From an uncultured Clostridia bacterium (lineage in GTDB: Bacteria > Bacillota > Clostridia > Oscillospirales > CAG-272): a DNA stretch of 13,602 nt. Both the position numbers and the translations under genes were made by a program. Of the stretch, positions 6,373-13,602 are shown in pieces. The DNA is taken from the NCBI GenBank assembly GCA_904501985.1, contig CAJGCT010000043.1:1-13602 (forward strand), written 5' to 3'. The notes under the pieces are model-generated. The model saw nothing but the letters and a program-made list of their open reading frames with translations, made no database searches and was not told the origin of the DNA. Numbering within the stretch: position 1 is the first letter of the stretch; each line of letters opens with the position of its first letter.

Positions 6373-8025
6373 ATGGCTATCGAAGCTTCAAACTTTATCG
6401 AAGAATTTATAAACGAAGACCTTGCCGAGGGTAAGGTAACAACAGTCCACACACGTTTTCCGCCCGAGCCTAACGGATACCTCCACATAGGTCACTGCAA
6501 GGCGCTTGCAATCGACTTCGGAACAGCGAAAAAGTACGGCGGTATGTGCAATCTTCGTATGGACGACACCAATCCTGCCAAGGAAGATACCGAGTACGTT
6601 GACGCCATCAAGGAAGATATTCATTGGCTGGGATTCGATTGGGAGGACCGTTTCTTCTACGGCTCCGACTATTTCGACAAGGACTACGAATATGCCGTTG
6701 AGCTTATTAAAAAGGGACTTGCCTATGTATGCGAGCTTAGTGCCGACCAGATGGATGAATACCGCGGCGACTTGCAGAATCCTGCAAAATCTCCTTGGCG
6801 TGACCGTCCCATGGAAGAAAGCCTTGATCTGTTTGAGCGCATGAAGAACGGCGAGTTCCCGGACGGAAAATATACCCTCCGTGCAAAAATAGACTTAGCT
6901 TCCGGAAACTTCTGGATGCGCGACCCCGTTATCTACAGAATCAAGCATATGCATCATCACCGTCACGGCGACAAGTGGTGCATCTATCCCACCTACGACT
7001 TCGCGCACCCCATTCAGGATGCACTTGAGGGAATCACCCATTCTCTTTGCTCCCTTGAATTTGAAATACACCGTCCGCTTTACAATTGGGTAATCGAGAA
7101 CGTAAGTGTTCCCCACACTCCCCGTCAGATCGAATTTGCACGTCTTAACATAACAAATACCGTACTCTCCAAGCGTTTCCTGCGCGGACTCGTTGAGAGC
7201 GGTCAGGTTGACGGCTGGGACGACCCCCGTATGCCCACCCTTTGCGGACTCCGCCGCCGCGGCTACACCGGAGCATCCATTGTTGATTTCTGCGGACGTA
7301 TCGGCGTTGCGAAATCCGACAGCCTTGTTGATCTTCGTCTGCTTGAAGCCTGCATCCGCGACGAGCTTAACGAAACAGCTCCACGCCGCGTTGCCGTGCT
7401 TGATCCCATCAAGGTTATAATCGACAACTACCCGGCTGACAAAACCGAGGAATTTGAGCTTCCCAACCATCCTCAGAACCCCGAAATGGGCACTCGCAAG
7501 GTAAAATTCACCCGTGAGCTTTATATTGATGCCGAGGACTTTGCCGAGGTTCCACCTCCGAAATTCTTCCGTCTGAAGCCGGACGGAGAGGTTCGTCTTA
7601 TGGGCGCGTATATCATAAAGTGCGGCGAGATCGTAAAAAATGCTGACGGAAGCATTAAAGAGATTCACGCCACTGCCGATCTTGAAACAGGCAACGGAAA
7701 TCCCGTTGACGGACGCAAGATCAAGGGTACTATCCACTGGCTGAGTGCTGACAACACCATAGATGCAGAAGTTATCCTTTACGAAAACCTCCTTACCTTA
7801 GAGGACCCTTCAAAGCTTCCTGAGGACAAGCAGTATACCGATTATATCAACGAAAACAGCAAAACAGTTTTGAAAAATGCTAAACTCGAGCCTTCTCTTG
7901 CAGATGCAAAGCCCGGCGACAAGTTCCAATTCGTCCGCACCGGTTATTTCTGTGTTGACACCAAGAATCCCGGCGTATTCAACCGCGTTGTAACGCTCAA
8001 AGACGGCTACAAGCCTGCAAAATAA
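6373..8025 (+). CDS. glnS: Glutamine--tRNA ligase
   Basis: This class I synthetase attaches glutamine directly to tRNA-Gln. The 550 aa length is close to E. coli GlnRS (554 aa) and the motifs match: TRFPPEPNGYLHIGHCK with HIGH at 38-41, CNLRMDDTNPAKEDTEYV (59-76), VLSKR (264-268) as the KMSKS loop, and GWDDPRMPTLCGLRRRGYTG (281-300). Two C-terminal beta-barrel anticodon-binding domains follow from about residue 340. AAGGAG (6359-6364) lies 8 bases before the ATG. Many Bacillota lack GlnRS and make Gln-tRNA through Glu-tRNA and the GatCAB amidotransferase. Bacterial GlnRS is generally held to derive from a eukaryotic source, so its presence here indicates the direct route. Codon use looks like that of its neighbours, so any transfer is old. 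Confidence 0.97.
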   Translation: MAIEASNFIEEFINEDLAEGKVTTVHTRFPPEPNGYLHIGHCKALAIDFGTAKKYGGMCNLRMDDTNPAKEDTEYVDAIKEDIHWLGFDWEDRFFYGSDYFDKDYEYAVELIKKGLAYVCELSADQMDEYRGDLQNPAKSPWRDRPMEESLDLFERMKNGEFPDGKYTLRAKIDLASGNFWMRDPVIYRIKHMHHHRHGDKWCIYPTYDFAHPIQDALEGITHSLCSLEFEIHRPLYNWVIENVSVPHTPRQIEFARLNITNTVLSKRFLRGLVESGQVDGWDDPRMPTLCGLRRRGYTGASIVDFCGRIGVAKSDSLVDLRLLEACIRDELNETAPRRVAVLDPIKVIIDNYPADKTEEFELPNHPQNPEMGTRKVKFTRELYIDAEDFAEVPPPKFFRLKPDGEVRLMGAYIIKCGEIVKNADGSIKEIHATADLETGNGNPVDGRKIKGTIHWLSADNTIDAEVILYENLLTLEDPSKLPEDKQYTDYINENSKTVLKNAKLEPSLADAKPGDKFQFVRTGYFCVDTKNPGVFNRVVTLKDGYKPAK

Positions 8026-8053
8026 ACAACGTATCAAAAAAGGAGACTGACTC

Positions 8054-10018
8054 ATGAAAAAAATTGCAATATTTCTGTGCACACTGATTCTTCTGTCGGT
8101 AATTCCCATGTCTGCATCCACAAATCCTTATCCGCAGGCATTCTGGAGCCTTAACGACAAGTATATTGCCGCACAAAACGCAGGAAATGATGCTGACATT
8201 GTCACTTATGCCACTCAGATATGCGCACTTTTTGAAGGCCGCACCGATGAGATCGCCGTCAGCATATTAAGCTCCCGTTACTATGAGCTTGCCAACGCTC
8301 ATGATCGCCTTGGAAACTACGAGGCATCTGGCGAAGCTTACGAAAAGTCTATCCCCTATTTTGAGCTTCTCTCAAACTACGGTATTGACGGAAGCGAAAA
8401 CATAAAGATCGCCTCCACCAAGGCAAAGCTTTACGAAAGCGTTCTTGATCTTTACCGCACCACATACGGTTATCAGACCTACTACGGCGCAATAAATGAA
8501 AAGAGAATGGGTGTCCTCTACGGAGTCAACCATGACGGCGGCACACAGGAAAAGATGACCGGTGATTCCCTTGTTCTCATATACCAGAACTTCGGCGACA
8601 CTAGCATAATCCCCTTTAACAAGATTCAGATTGCAAAGGCAGCGGATGAGGGCTGTGCGGTGGAATTCGCACTTAATCTCCCCGGAGAGGGCGCGGATGT
8701 TACCAAGGTTCTGTCAAGCACCGACTATATCCTCACGGTTATCGAAATGCTAAACGAGGTGGACACCCCCATATTCCTCCGTTTCGCCGCTGAGATGGAC
8801 GTATGGACAACACAGTGTGCACCGGCTGATTATATTGCCGCGTTCAGATATGTTGCTGACCTCGTTCATGCCAACACAGATCACGTGGCTATGGTATGGA
8901 GTCCCACCTATGCTTCCGGCTGGAACATCAACAAGCATGATTTTTACCCCGGCGATGAATACGTGGACTGGATCGGAGTTTCGCTGTATCTCCAGACATA
9001 TTTCAACGCACGCGACAATTGGTCAAAGCAGGAAAGAATAGCACTCCCCTGCTTCTTTGGCGGAGATGCGGCAATTCCGGTTAAGATAATGGAAGACCTT
9101 ATCTCGACTTACGGCGACAGAAAACCATTTATCATATCTGAGTCCGGCGCATCACATCAGTGGAACAAGCTTAACGGTCAGCCTGTAAAGATTGATACCA
9201 CATCCTGGGCAATACACAGACTTACAGCGATGTTCAAGTACCTGCCTATGGCATATCCTCAGATCAAGGCTATCGCTTACTTCGACAAGATAATGCCTAA
9301 CGAGAACTGCTATTTCGCCCTTGATATAAATCCAGCACTTCAGACGTCATACCTGAATCTCGTAAAGGACGATGCGTTCATTCAGAATTCCTACGACGAT
9401 GAAGCAAATGCCACCTACGAAAAGCTCCCCGATGTGTTCCTCGCCGAACAGGGTATAACCGAGCTTCGCACAATGGCAATATACTACGGCAAGGATAATG
9501 TTACCGTAACCTACCTTATTGACGGAAATACCGTTGCGACAAGCGCAACGCTTCCCTACACCGTAAGCGTTGACCTGTCAAAATACGCTGTGGGAAACCA
9601 CACCCTGACAATTCGTGCAACGGCAAACGGTGCTGTTCTCGGTGAGCGCAGTTATACGATGTCACTTGCAAAGGCGGCTGACGTGTACGTTAACGGCGAG
9701 CTGCTTGAGCTTGCGCAGAAGCCGGTCATTGTTGAGGGCACAACCCTTGTTCCGCTCCGTGCAATTGTTGAAAAGCTTGGCGGAAATGTTGAATGGATAA
9801 ACGAGACCCGTGAGATCATCATCACCGATGATTCCACCGAGATAAACCTTCGCATAGGAAGCTATGACATGGTAACAAACGGCGAGACATCAACTCTCCT
9901 CGTTCCGGCGCGACTTATCAACTCCACCACGTATATTCCGCTTCGTGCCGTTTCCGAAGCCATGAAGGCAACAGTTGCTTGGCACGGCGAAACACGTTCA
10001 ATTACTATTGACAAATAA
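8054..10018 (+). CDS. Secreted GH26-like glycosidase with TPR-like, Ig-like and copper amine oxidase N-terminal-like domains
   Basis: This is an exported multidomain protein of 654 aa. A Sec signal peptide (MKKIAIFLCTLILLSVIPMS, cleavage near 20-23) leads into a helical TPR-like stretch (about 25-140). A TIM-barrel region follows (about 150-440) resembling GH26 beta-mannanases: FLRFAAEMDVW with E247 as candidate acid/base, VWSPTY (281-286), YPGDEYVDWIGVSLY (298-312), and FIISESGAS with E363 as candidate nucleophile. The His that usually precedes the acid/base Glu in GH26 is Ala here. An Ig-like beta domain (about 466-540) follows, then a copper amine oxidase N-terminal-like module (about 544-654) with the repeated pattern TLVPLRAI / TYIPLRAV, thought to act in cell-surface or substrate association in clostridia. 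AGGAG lies 8 bases before the ATG. It sits 28 bases after glnS and 21 before metY. The substrate is unknown and activity is unproven. Confidence 0.78.
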   Translation: MKKIAIFLCTLILLSVIPMSASTNPYPQAFWSLNDKYIAAQNAGNDADIVTYATQICALFEGRTDEIAVSILSSRYYELANAHDRLGNYEASGEAYEKSIPYFELLSNYGIDGSENIKIASTKAKLYESVLDLYRTTYGYQTYYGAINEKRMGVLYGVNHDGGTQEKMTGDSLVLIYQNFGDTSIIPFNKIQIAKAADEGCAVEFALNLPGEGADVTKVLSSTDYILTVIEMLNEVDTPIFLRFAAEMDVWTTQCAPADYIAAFRYVADLVHANTDHVAMVWSPTYASGWNINKHDFYPGDEYVDWIGVSLYLQTYFNARDNWSKQERIALPCFFGGDAAIPVKIMEDLISTYGDRKPFIISESGASHQWNKLNGQPVKIDTTSWAIHRLTAMFKYLPMAYPQIKAIAYFDKIMPNENCYFALDINPALQTSYLNLVKDDAFIQNSYDDEANATYEKLPDVFLAEQGITELRTMAIYYGKDNVTVTYLIDGNTVATSATLPYTVSVDLSKYAVGNHTLTIRATANGAVLGERSYTMSLAKAADVYVNGELLELAQKPVIVEGTTLVPLRAIVEKLGGNVEWINETREIIITDDSTEINLRIGSYDMVTNGETSTLLVPARLINSTTYIPLRAVSEAMKATVAWHGETRSITIDK

Positions 10019-10039
10019 CACTAAAGGAGTAATTTACCA

Positions 10040-11317
10040 ATGGCGTACAAAATAAATACAAACTGCGTTCAGGCAGGATACACCCCCGGAAACGGCGAGG
10101 CTCGCGTCCTTCCCATCTATCAGTCCACCACCTTCAAATACGAGTCCAGCGAGCAGATGGGACGTCTTTTCGACCTCTCTGAAAGCGGATATTTCTACAC
10201 AAGACTCCAGAACCCCACCAACGATGCGGTTGCGGCTAAAATATGCGCCCTTGAAGGCGGTGCGGCGGCTATGCTCACCTCCTCCGGTCAGGCGGCTACC
10301 TTCTTCTCTCTGTTCACTATCCTTGGGGCCGGCGACCACATCGTAGCATCCTCCGCAATCTACGGCGGAAGCTTCAACCTTATCGCCGTTACCATGAAGC
10401 GTATGGGTATCGACGCAACATTCGTTCACCCCGATATTACCGAGGAAGAGCTTGCGGCAACATTCAAGCCCAACACCAAGGCTGTGTTCGCGGAAACTCT
10501 TGCAAACCCTGCACTTATCGTGCTTGATATCGAGAAATTCTCCCGTCAGGCTCACGCACACGGCGTTCCGCTGATAATCGACAACACATTCCCCACTCCC
10601 ATCAACTGCAATCCTTTCAAATTTGGTGCGGACATCGTTATCCACTCCACCACCAAGTATATGGACGGTCATGCAACTGCGGTTGGCGGATGCATTGTTG
10701 ATTCGGGTAATTTCGATTGGCTTGCACACGCAGACAAGTATCCCGGACTCTGCACTCCCGACGATTCCTACCACGGCGTAACCTATGCCAAGGATTTCGG
10801 CAAGGGCGGATATATTACCAAGGCAACGGCACAGCTTATGCGTGACCTCGGTTCTATTCAGTCTCCCCAGAACGCATTTCTTCTGAATCTGGGTCTTGAA
10901 ACACTTCATCTGCGCGTTAAGCGTCACTGCGAGAACGCACAGGCGGTAGCAGAGTATCTGGAAGCATCCGACAAGGTAACATGGGTAAACTACCCCGGAC
11001 TTGAATCAAACAAGTATCACGCTCTTGCAGAGAAGTATCTGCCAAACGGCTCCTCCGGTGTTATCTCCTTCGGTGTCAAGGGCAGACGTGCGGCGGCTAC
11101 CAAGTTCATGGACAGCCTGAAGCTTGGTGCAATAGTCACCCACGTTGCGGATGCACGCACTTGTCTTTTACATCCGGCAAGCACCACTCACCGTCAGATG
11201 ACCGATGAACAGCTTGTTGAGGCAGGTGTTCTTCCGGACCTTATCAGACTCTCCGTTGGTATTGAGGATGTTTCCGATATTATCGCCGATCTTGAACAGG
11301 CACTTGCAAAAATGTAA
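10040..11317 (+). CDS. metY: O-acetylhomoserine aminocarboxypropyltransferase (sulfhydrylase)
   Basis: This PLP enzyme of the Cys/Met metabolism family makes homocysteine from O-acetylhomoserine and sulfide, or methionine from methanethiol. The 425 aa length fits MetY (about 425-430) better than cystathionine gamma-synthase/lyase (about 380-400). Visible landmarks are the YTRLQNPT phosphate-binding motif (53-60), SSGQAAT (81-87), the cofactor aspartate D181 in IIDNTFPTP, and the Schiff-base lysine K206 in HSTTKYMDGH. The C-terminal domain has NYPGLESNKYHALAEKYLP and VGIEDVSDIIADLEQAL. AAAGGAG (10023-10029) lies 10 bases before the ATG. It is the last gene of the operon, followed at once by a strong terminator. 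No SAM or other methionine riboswitch precedes it, so its expression probably depends on the upstream promoter. MetY is preferred over MetZ on length and motifs. Confidence 0.93.
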   Translation: MAYKINTNCVQAGYTPGNGEARVLPIYQSTTFKYESSEQMGRLFDLSESGYFYTRLQNPTNDAVAAKICALEGGAAAMLTSSGQAATFFSLFTILGAGDHIVASSAIYGGSFNLIAVTMKRMGIDATFVHPDITEEELAATFKPNTKAVFAETLANPALIVLDIEKFSRQAHAHGVPLIIDNTFPTPINCNPFKFGADIVIHSTTKYMDGHATAVGGCIVDSGNFDWLAHADKYPGLCTPDDSYHGVTYAKDFGKGGYITKATAQLMRDLGSIQSPQNAFLLNLGLETLHLRVKRHCENAQAVAEYLEASDKVTWVNYPGLESNKYHALAEKYLPNGSSGVISFGVKGRRAAATKFMDSLKLGAIVTHVADARTCLLHPASTTHRQMTDEQLVEAGVLPDLIRLSVGIEDVSDIIADLEQALAKM

Positions 11318-11323
11318 TTTTCC

Positions 11324-11354
11324 TGCCGCACGCCAAAAACGTGCGGCATTTTTT
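11324..11354 (+). terminator. Intrinsic terminator after metY
   Basis: The stem GCCGCACG (11325-11332) pairs with CGTGCGGC (11340-11347) across a 7-base loop; an outer T-A pair (11324/11348) extends it, followed by six T residues (11349-11354). It begins 7 bases after the metY stop and marks the end of the five-gene operon. Confidence 0.92.
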
Positions 11355-11447
11355 GTCTCATAACCGTAAAATCACCTCTGTAATTTTGAAAGTGTGCATA
11401 AAATCTTCAATAAAATAAAAAAACGCTTGAAAATTTACAATTACTTA

Positions 11448-11476
11448 TAGCAATTTTCTGAAAAATGTAGTATACT
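11448..11476 (+). promoter_or_regulatory. Candidate secA promoter
   Basis: TATACT (11471-11476) matches the -10 consensus at five positions, with a TG upstream at 11466-11467. At 17 bases spacing the -35 is a weak TAGCAA (11448-11453). The stronger TTGAAA at 11427-11432 has no suitable -10 at normal spacing. Transcription would begin near 11483, leaving a leader of about 90 bases. Confidence 0.42.
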
Positions 11477-11493
11477 AATTATATGTATGCACT

Positions 11494-11515
11494 TGCGCGG
11501 TGTTTTTGGTGCGCA
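11494..11515 (+). promoter_or_regulatory. Small hairpin in the secA leader
   Basis: TGCGC (11494-11498) and GCGCA (11511-11515) can pair around a 12-base loop, and TTTT follows at 11516-11519. If transcription begins near 11483, the hairpin lies close to the 5' end of the secA message. The stem is short, so it might be a 5' stabiliser, a weak attenuator, or chance. Confidence 0.25.
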
Positions 11516-11574
11516 TTTTGCAAAAAAGACCTTTGAAATGACAAAAATACTCGTAATAATACGGAGATGAACAT

Positions 11575-13602
11575 ATGAAACTTCTTGATAAGGTATTTGG
11601 CACTTACAGTGAGAGACAGGTCAAAAAACTCCTGCCTATGGTTGACAGCATAGATGCGCTCACCGATAAATATAAGGCTATGAGTGATTCCGAGCTTCGC
11701 GGTATGACTGCTGTACTCAAAGACAGACTTGCAAATGGCGAAACCCTTGACGATATTCTGGTTGACGCATTTGCAACCGTCCGTGAAGCGGCAGACCGTG
11801 TGCTTGGCAAGCGTCCATTCAGAGTACAGCTCCTCGGCGGTATCATCCTCCATCAGGGACGTATTGCCGAAATGAAAACCGGTGAGGGTAAGACTCTTGT
11901 TGCAACCCTTCCGGCATATCTTAACGCGCTTGCGGGCGAGGGCGTGCACATCGTTACCGTAAACGAATACCTTGCCAAGACCGGAAGCGAAGAAATGAGC
12001 AAGGTGTACGGCTATCTCGGTCTTACCACCGGTCTTATCATCCACGACCAGACAAAGGAAGCCAAGAAAAACGCATACAATGCGGACATCACCTACGGTA
12101 CAAACAACGAGTTCGGTTTTGACTATCTGCGCGACAACATGGTAAACTACAAGGAACAGCTTGTACAGCGCGGACACGCTTTTGCAATCGTCGACGAGGT
12201 TGACTCCATACTTATCGACGAGGCAAGAACTCCGCTTATCATCTCCGGTGCAGGCGAGAAATCCACAGACCTTTATGACCGCGCGGACAAGTTTGTTCGT
12301 ACCCTTAAAAAATTCGTTATAAAGGAGCTTGACTCCAAGGAACACGACGACAACATCGACGCCGATTACATCGTTGACGAAAAGGCAAAGAATGTTACCT
12401 TAACAGGAAGCGGCATCAAAAAGGCAGAGGAATATTTTGAGGTTGAGAATCTCTCCGATCCCGAAAACTCTACCCTCTCCCACCATATAAATCAGGCAAT
12501 AAAAGCTCACGGCTCCATGCAGAAGGACGTCAACTACATCGTCAAGGACGGCGAGGTGCTTATAGTTGACGAATTTACCGGACGCGTAATGCCCGGACGC
12601 CGTTACTCCGACGGTCTCCATCAGGCAATTGAGGCAAAGGAGCACGTCGATATTCAGAAAGAGTCAAAGACTCTCGCTACTATCACATTCCAGAATTTCT
12701 TCCGTCTTTACAGGAAGCTGTCGGGTATGACGGGTACTGCGCTCACCGAGGAAAACGAGTTCCGTGAGATTTACTCCCTCGACGTTGTGGAGGTTCCCAC
12801 AAACAAGCCTATGATAAGACGTGACCACAGCGATGCTGTTTACAAAACCATACGCGGAAAGTACAACGCTATCGTTGAGCAGATCAAGGCCTGCCACGAA
12901 AAGGGACAGCCTGTGCTTGTAGGTACTGTATCCATCGAAAAATCCGAGGAGCTGTCAAAGAAGCTGAAGCTGAACGGCATTCCTCATGTAGTGCTTAACG
13001 CGAAATACCACGAAAAAGAGGCGGAGATAGTTGCACAGGCAGGTAAGCTCGGTGCTGTTACCATCTCCACCAACATGGCAGGACGCGGTACGGATATCAT
13101 GCTTGGCGGTAACGCGGAATTTCTCGCTAAAAACGACCTTCGCAAGCTTGGTTACGACGAATCCGTCATTGTGCTTGCTGTTGGTATGTCAAACGAGGTT
13201 GACGAGATCGTGCTTGAAGCGCGCGAAAAGTACCACGAGTCTCTTGAAAAGCACAAAATCGCAATTGAGCCGGAAGCAGAAAAGGTACGCGCGGCAGGCG
13301 GTCTGTTTATAATCGGTACGGAGCGTCACGAGAGCCGCCGTATTGACAATCAGCTCCGCGGACGTTCAGGCCGTCAGGGCGACCCCGGTGAATCAAAGTT
13401 TTTCCTCTCTCTTGAAGATGACCTTATGCGTCTCTTCGGAAGCGAGCGTGTGATGGGCATGGTAGAAAGACTTGGTCTTGAGGAAAATCAGCCTATCGAC
13501 GCCGGCATTCTTTCAAACGCTATTGAGGGCGCACAGAAGCGTCTCGAGGATACCAACTTCCAGCGCCGCAAAACCGTCCTTGAATATGATGACGTTATGA
13601 AT
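11575..13602 (+). CDS. secA: Preprotein translocase ATPase SecA (cut by window edge)
   Basis: SecA is the ATP-driven motor that pushes unfolded preproteins through SecYEG at the membrane. The window holds 676 in-frame codons; the C-terminal part is missing. It begins MKLLDKVFGTYSERQVKKLL. NBD1 has Q95 in ILHQGRIAE, Walker A MKTGEGKT (K106), and the DEAD-box-like IVDEVDSILIDEART (205-219). The preprotein cross-linking region follows, near 225-350. VDEFTGRVMPGRRYSDGLHQ (331-350) and LSGMTGTA (382-389) are family signatures. NBD2 has VLVGTVSIEKSEE, STNMAGRGTDIMLGG (498-512) and RIDNQLRGRSGRQGDPG (589-605) with the arginine finger region. The helical insert between GGNAEF and GTERHES is of the clostridial type. 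GGAG (11563-11566) lies 8 bases before the ATG. The gene is separated from metY by a terminator and so forms its own unit. Whether the C-terminal zinc motif is present cannot be seen. Confidence 0.98.
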   Translation, partial: MKLLDKVFGTYSERQVKKLLPMVDSIDALTDKYKAMSDSELRGMTAVLKDRLANGETLDDILVDAFATVREAADRVLGKRPFRVQLLGGIILHQGRIAEMKTGEGKTLVATLPAYLNALAGEGVHIVTVNEYLAKTGSEEMSKVYGYLGLTTGLIIHDQTKEAKKNAYNADITYGTNNEFGFDYLRDNMVNYKEQLVQRGHAFAIVDEVDSILIDEARTPLIISGAGEKSTDLYDRADKFVRTLKKFVIKELDSKEHDDNIDADYIVDEKAKNVTLTGSGIKKAEEYFEVENLSDPENSTLSHHINQAIKAHGSMQKDVNYIVKDGEVLIVDEFTGRVMPGRRYSDGLHQAIEAKEHVDIQKESKTLATITFQNFFRLYRKLSGMTGTALTEENEFREIYSLDVVEVPTNKPMIRRDHSDAVYKTIRGKYNAIVEQIKACHEKGQPVLVGTVSIEKSEELSKKLKLNGIPHVVLNAKYHEKEAEIVAQAGKLGAVTISTNMAGRGTDIMLGGNAEFLAKNDLRKLGYDESVIVLAVGMSNEVDEIVLEAREKYHESLEKHKIAIEPEAEKVRAAGGLFIIGTERHESRRIDNQLRGRSGRQGDPGESKFFLSLEDDLMRLFGSERVMGMVERLGLEENQPIDAGILSNAIEGAQKRLEDTNFQRRKTVLEYDDVMN

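Noticed and set aside
6895..7737. Minus-strand open frame (280 codons) antisense to glnS
   Set aside because: Shadow of conserved GlnRS sequence with no independent support.
10019..10039. SAM riboswitch or S-box upstream of metY
   Set aside because: Only 21 bases separate it from the GH26-like gene and they contain just a ribosome binding site.
10034..10927. Minus-strand open frame (297 codons) antisense to metY
   Set aside because: Shadow of metY; Cys/Val/Gly-rich nonsense composition and no promoter or ribosome binding site.
11479..12345. Minus-strand open frame (288 codons) opposite the start of secA
   Set aside because: Overlaps conserved SecA coding sequence on the other strand and has no recognisable domains.
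1..13602. Mobile element, prophage, CRISPR, tRNA or defence island
   Set aside because: No transposase, integrase, direct-repeat array, tRNA cloverleaf or defence-type gene could be recognised; gene content and codon use look uniform.

Overview
The window looks like chromosomal DNA from an anaerobic Bacillota of the class Clostridia, probably an uncultured gut-type lineage. The basis is the clostridial forms of glutamate dehydrogenase, SecA and a SpoVB-type flippase, strong AGGAG-type ribosome binding sites, AT-rich intergenic DNA with sigma-A-like promoters, and a GluRS/GlnRS gene pair. I see no phage, transposon, CRISPR array, rRNA or tRNA. Most genes are housekeeping.

Layout. (1) The left edge holds the 5' part of an NADP-type glutamate dehydrogenase gene on the minus strand (1-455), with a clear promoter at 516-544. 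(2) Divergent from it is a SpoVB/MurJ-superfamily lipid-linked oligosaccharide flippase (688-2229, GTG start). (3) Facing it is a parvulin-type peptidyl-prolyl isomerase, probably a lipoprotein (2263-3624, minus). The two convergent genes share a perfect 12-bp-stem hairpin at 2218-2249 that includes the flippase stop codon. (4) The divergent control region 3625-3987 carries a textbook minus-strand promoter, a 9+9 bp palindrome and two plus-strand extended -10 elements. (5) From there five plus-strand genes run with gaps of about 21-31 bases and look like one operon: MBL-fold hydrolase, glutamyl-tRNA synthetase, glutaminyl-tRNA synthetase, a secreted GH26-like multidomain protein, and O-acetylhomoserine sulfhydrylase. 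It ends at a strong intrinsic terminator (11324-11354). (6) secA starts at 11575 after its own leader and runs off the right edge in frame (676 codons visible).

How the genes relate. Glutamate is a loose common thread: GDH makes it, GltX charges it, and GlnS charges glutamine directly. The oddest member is the exported glycosidase-like protein placed between a tRNA synthetase and a sulfur-assimilation gene. The flippase, PPIase and SecA belong to envelope biogenesis and protein export. I do not see a convincing undescribed system. The points most worth a second look are the GH26-like protein and its context, the GluRS/GlnRS pair, and the palindrome at the operon promoter.
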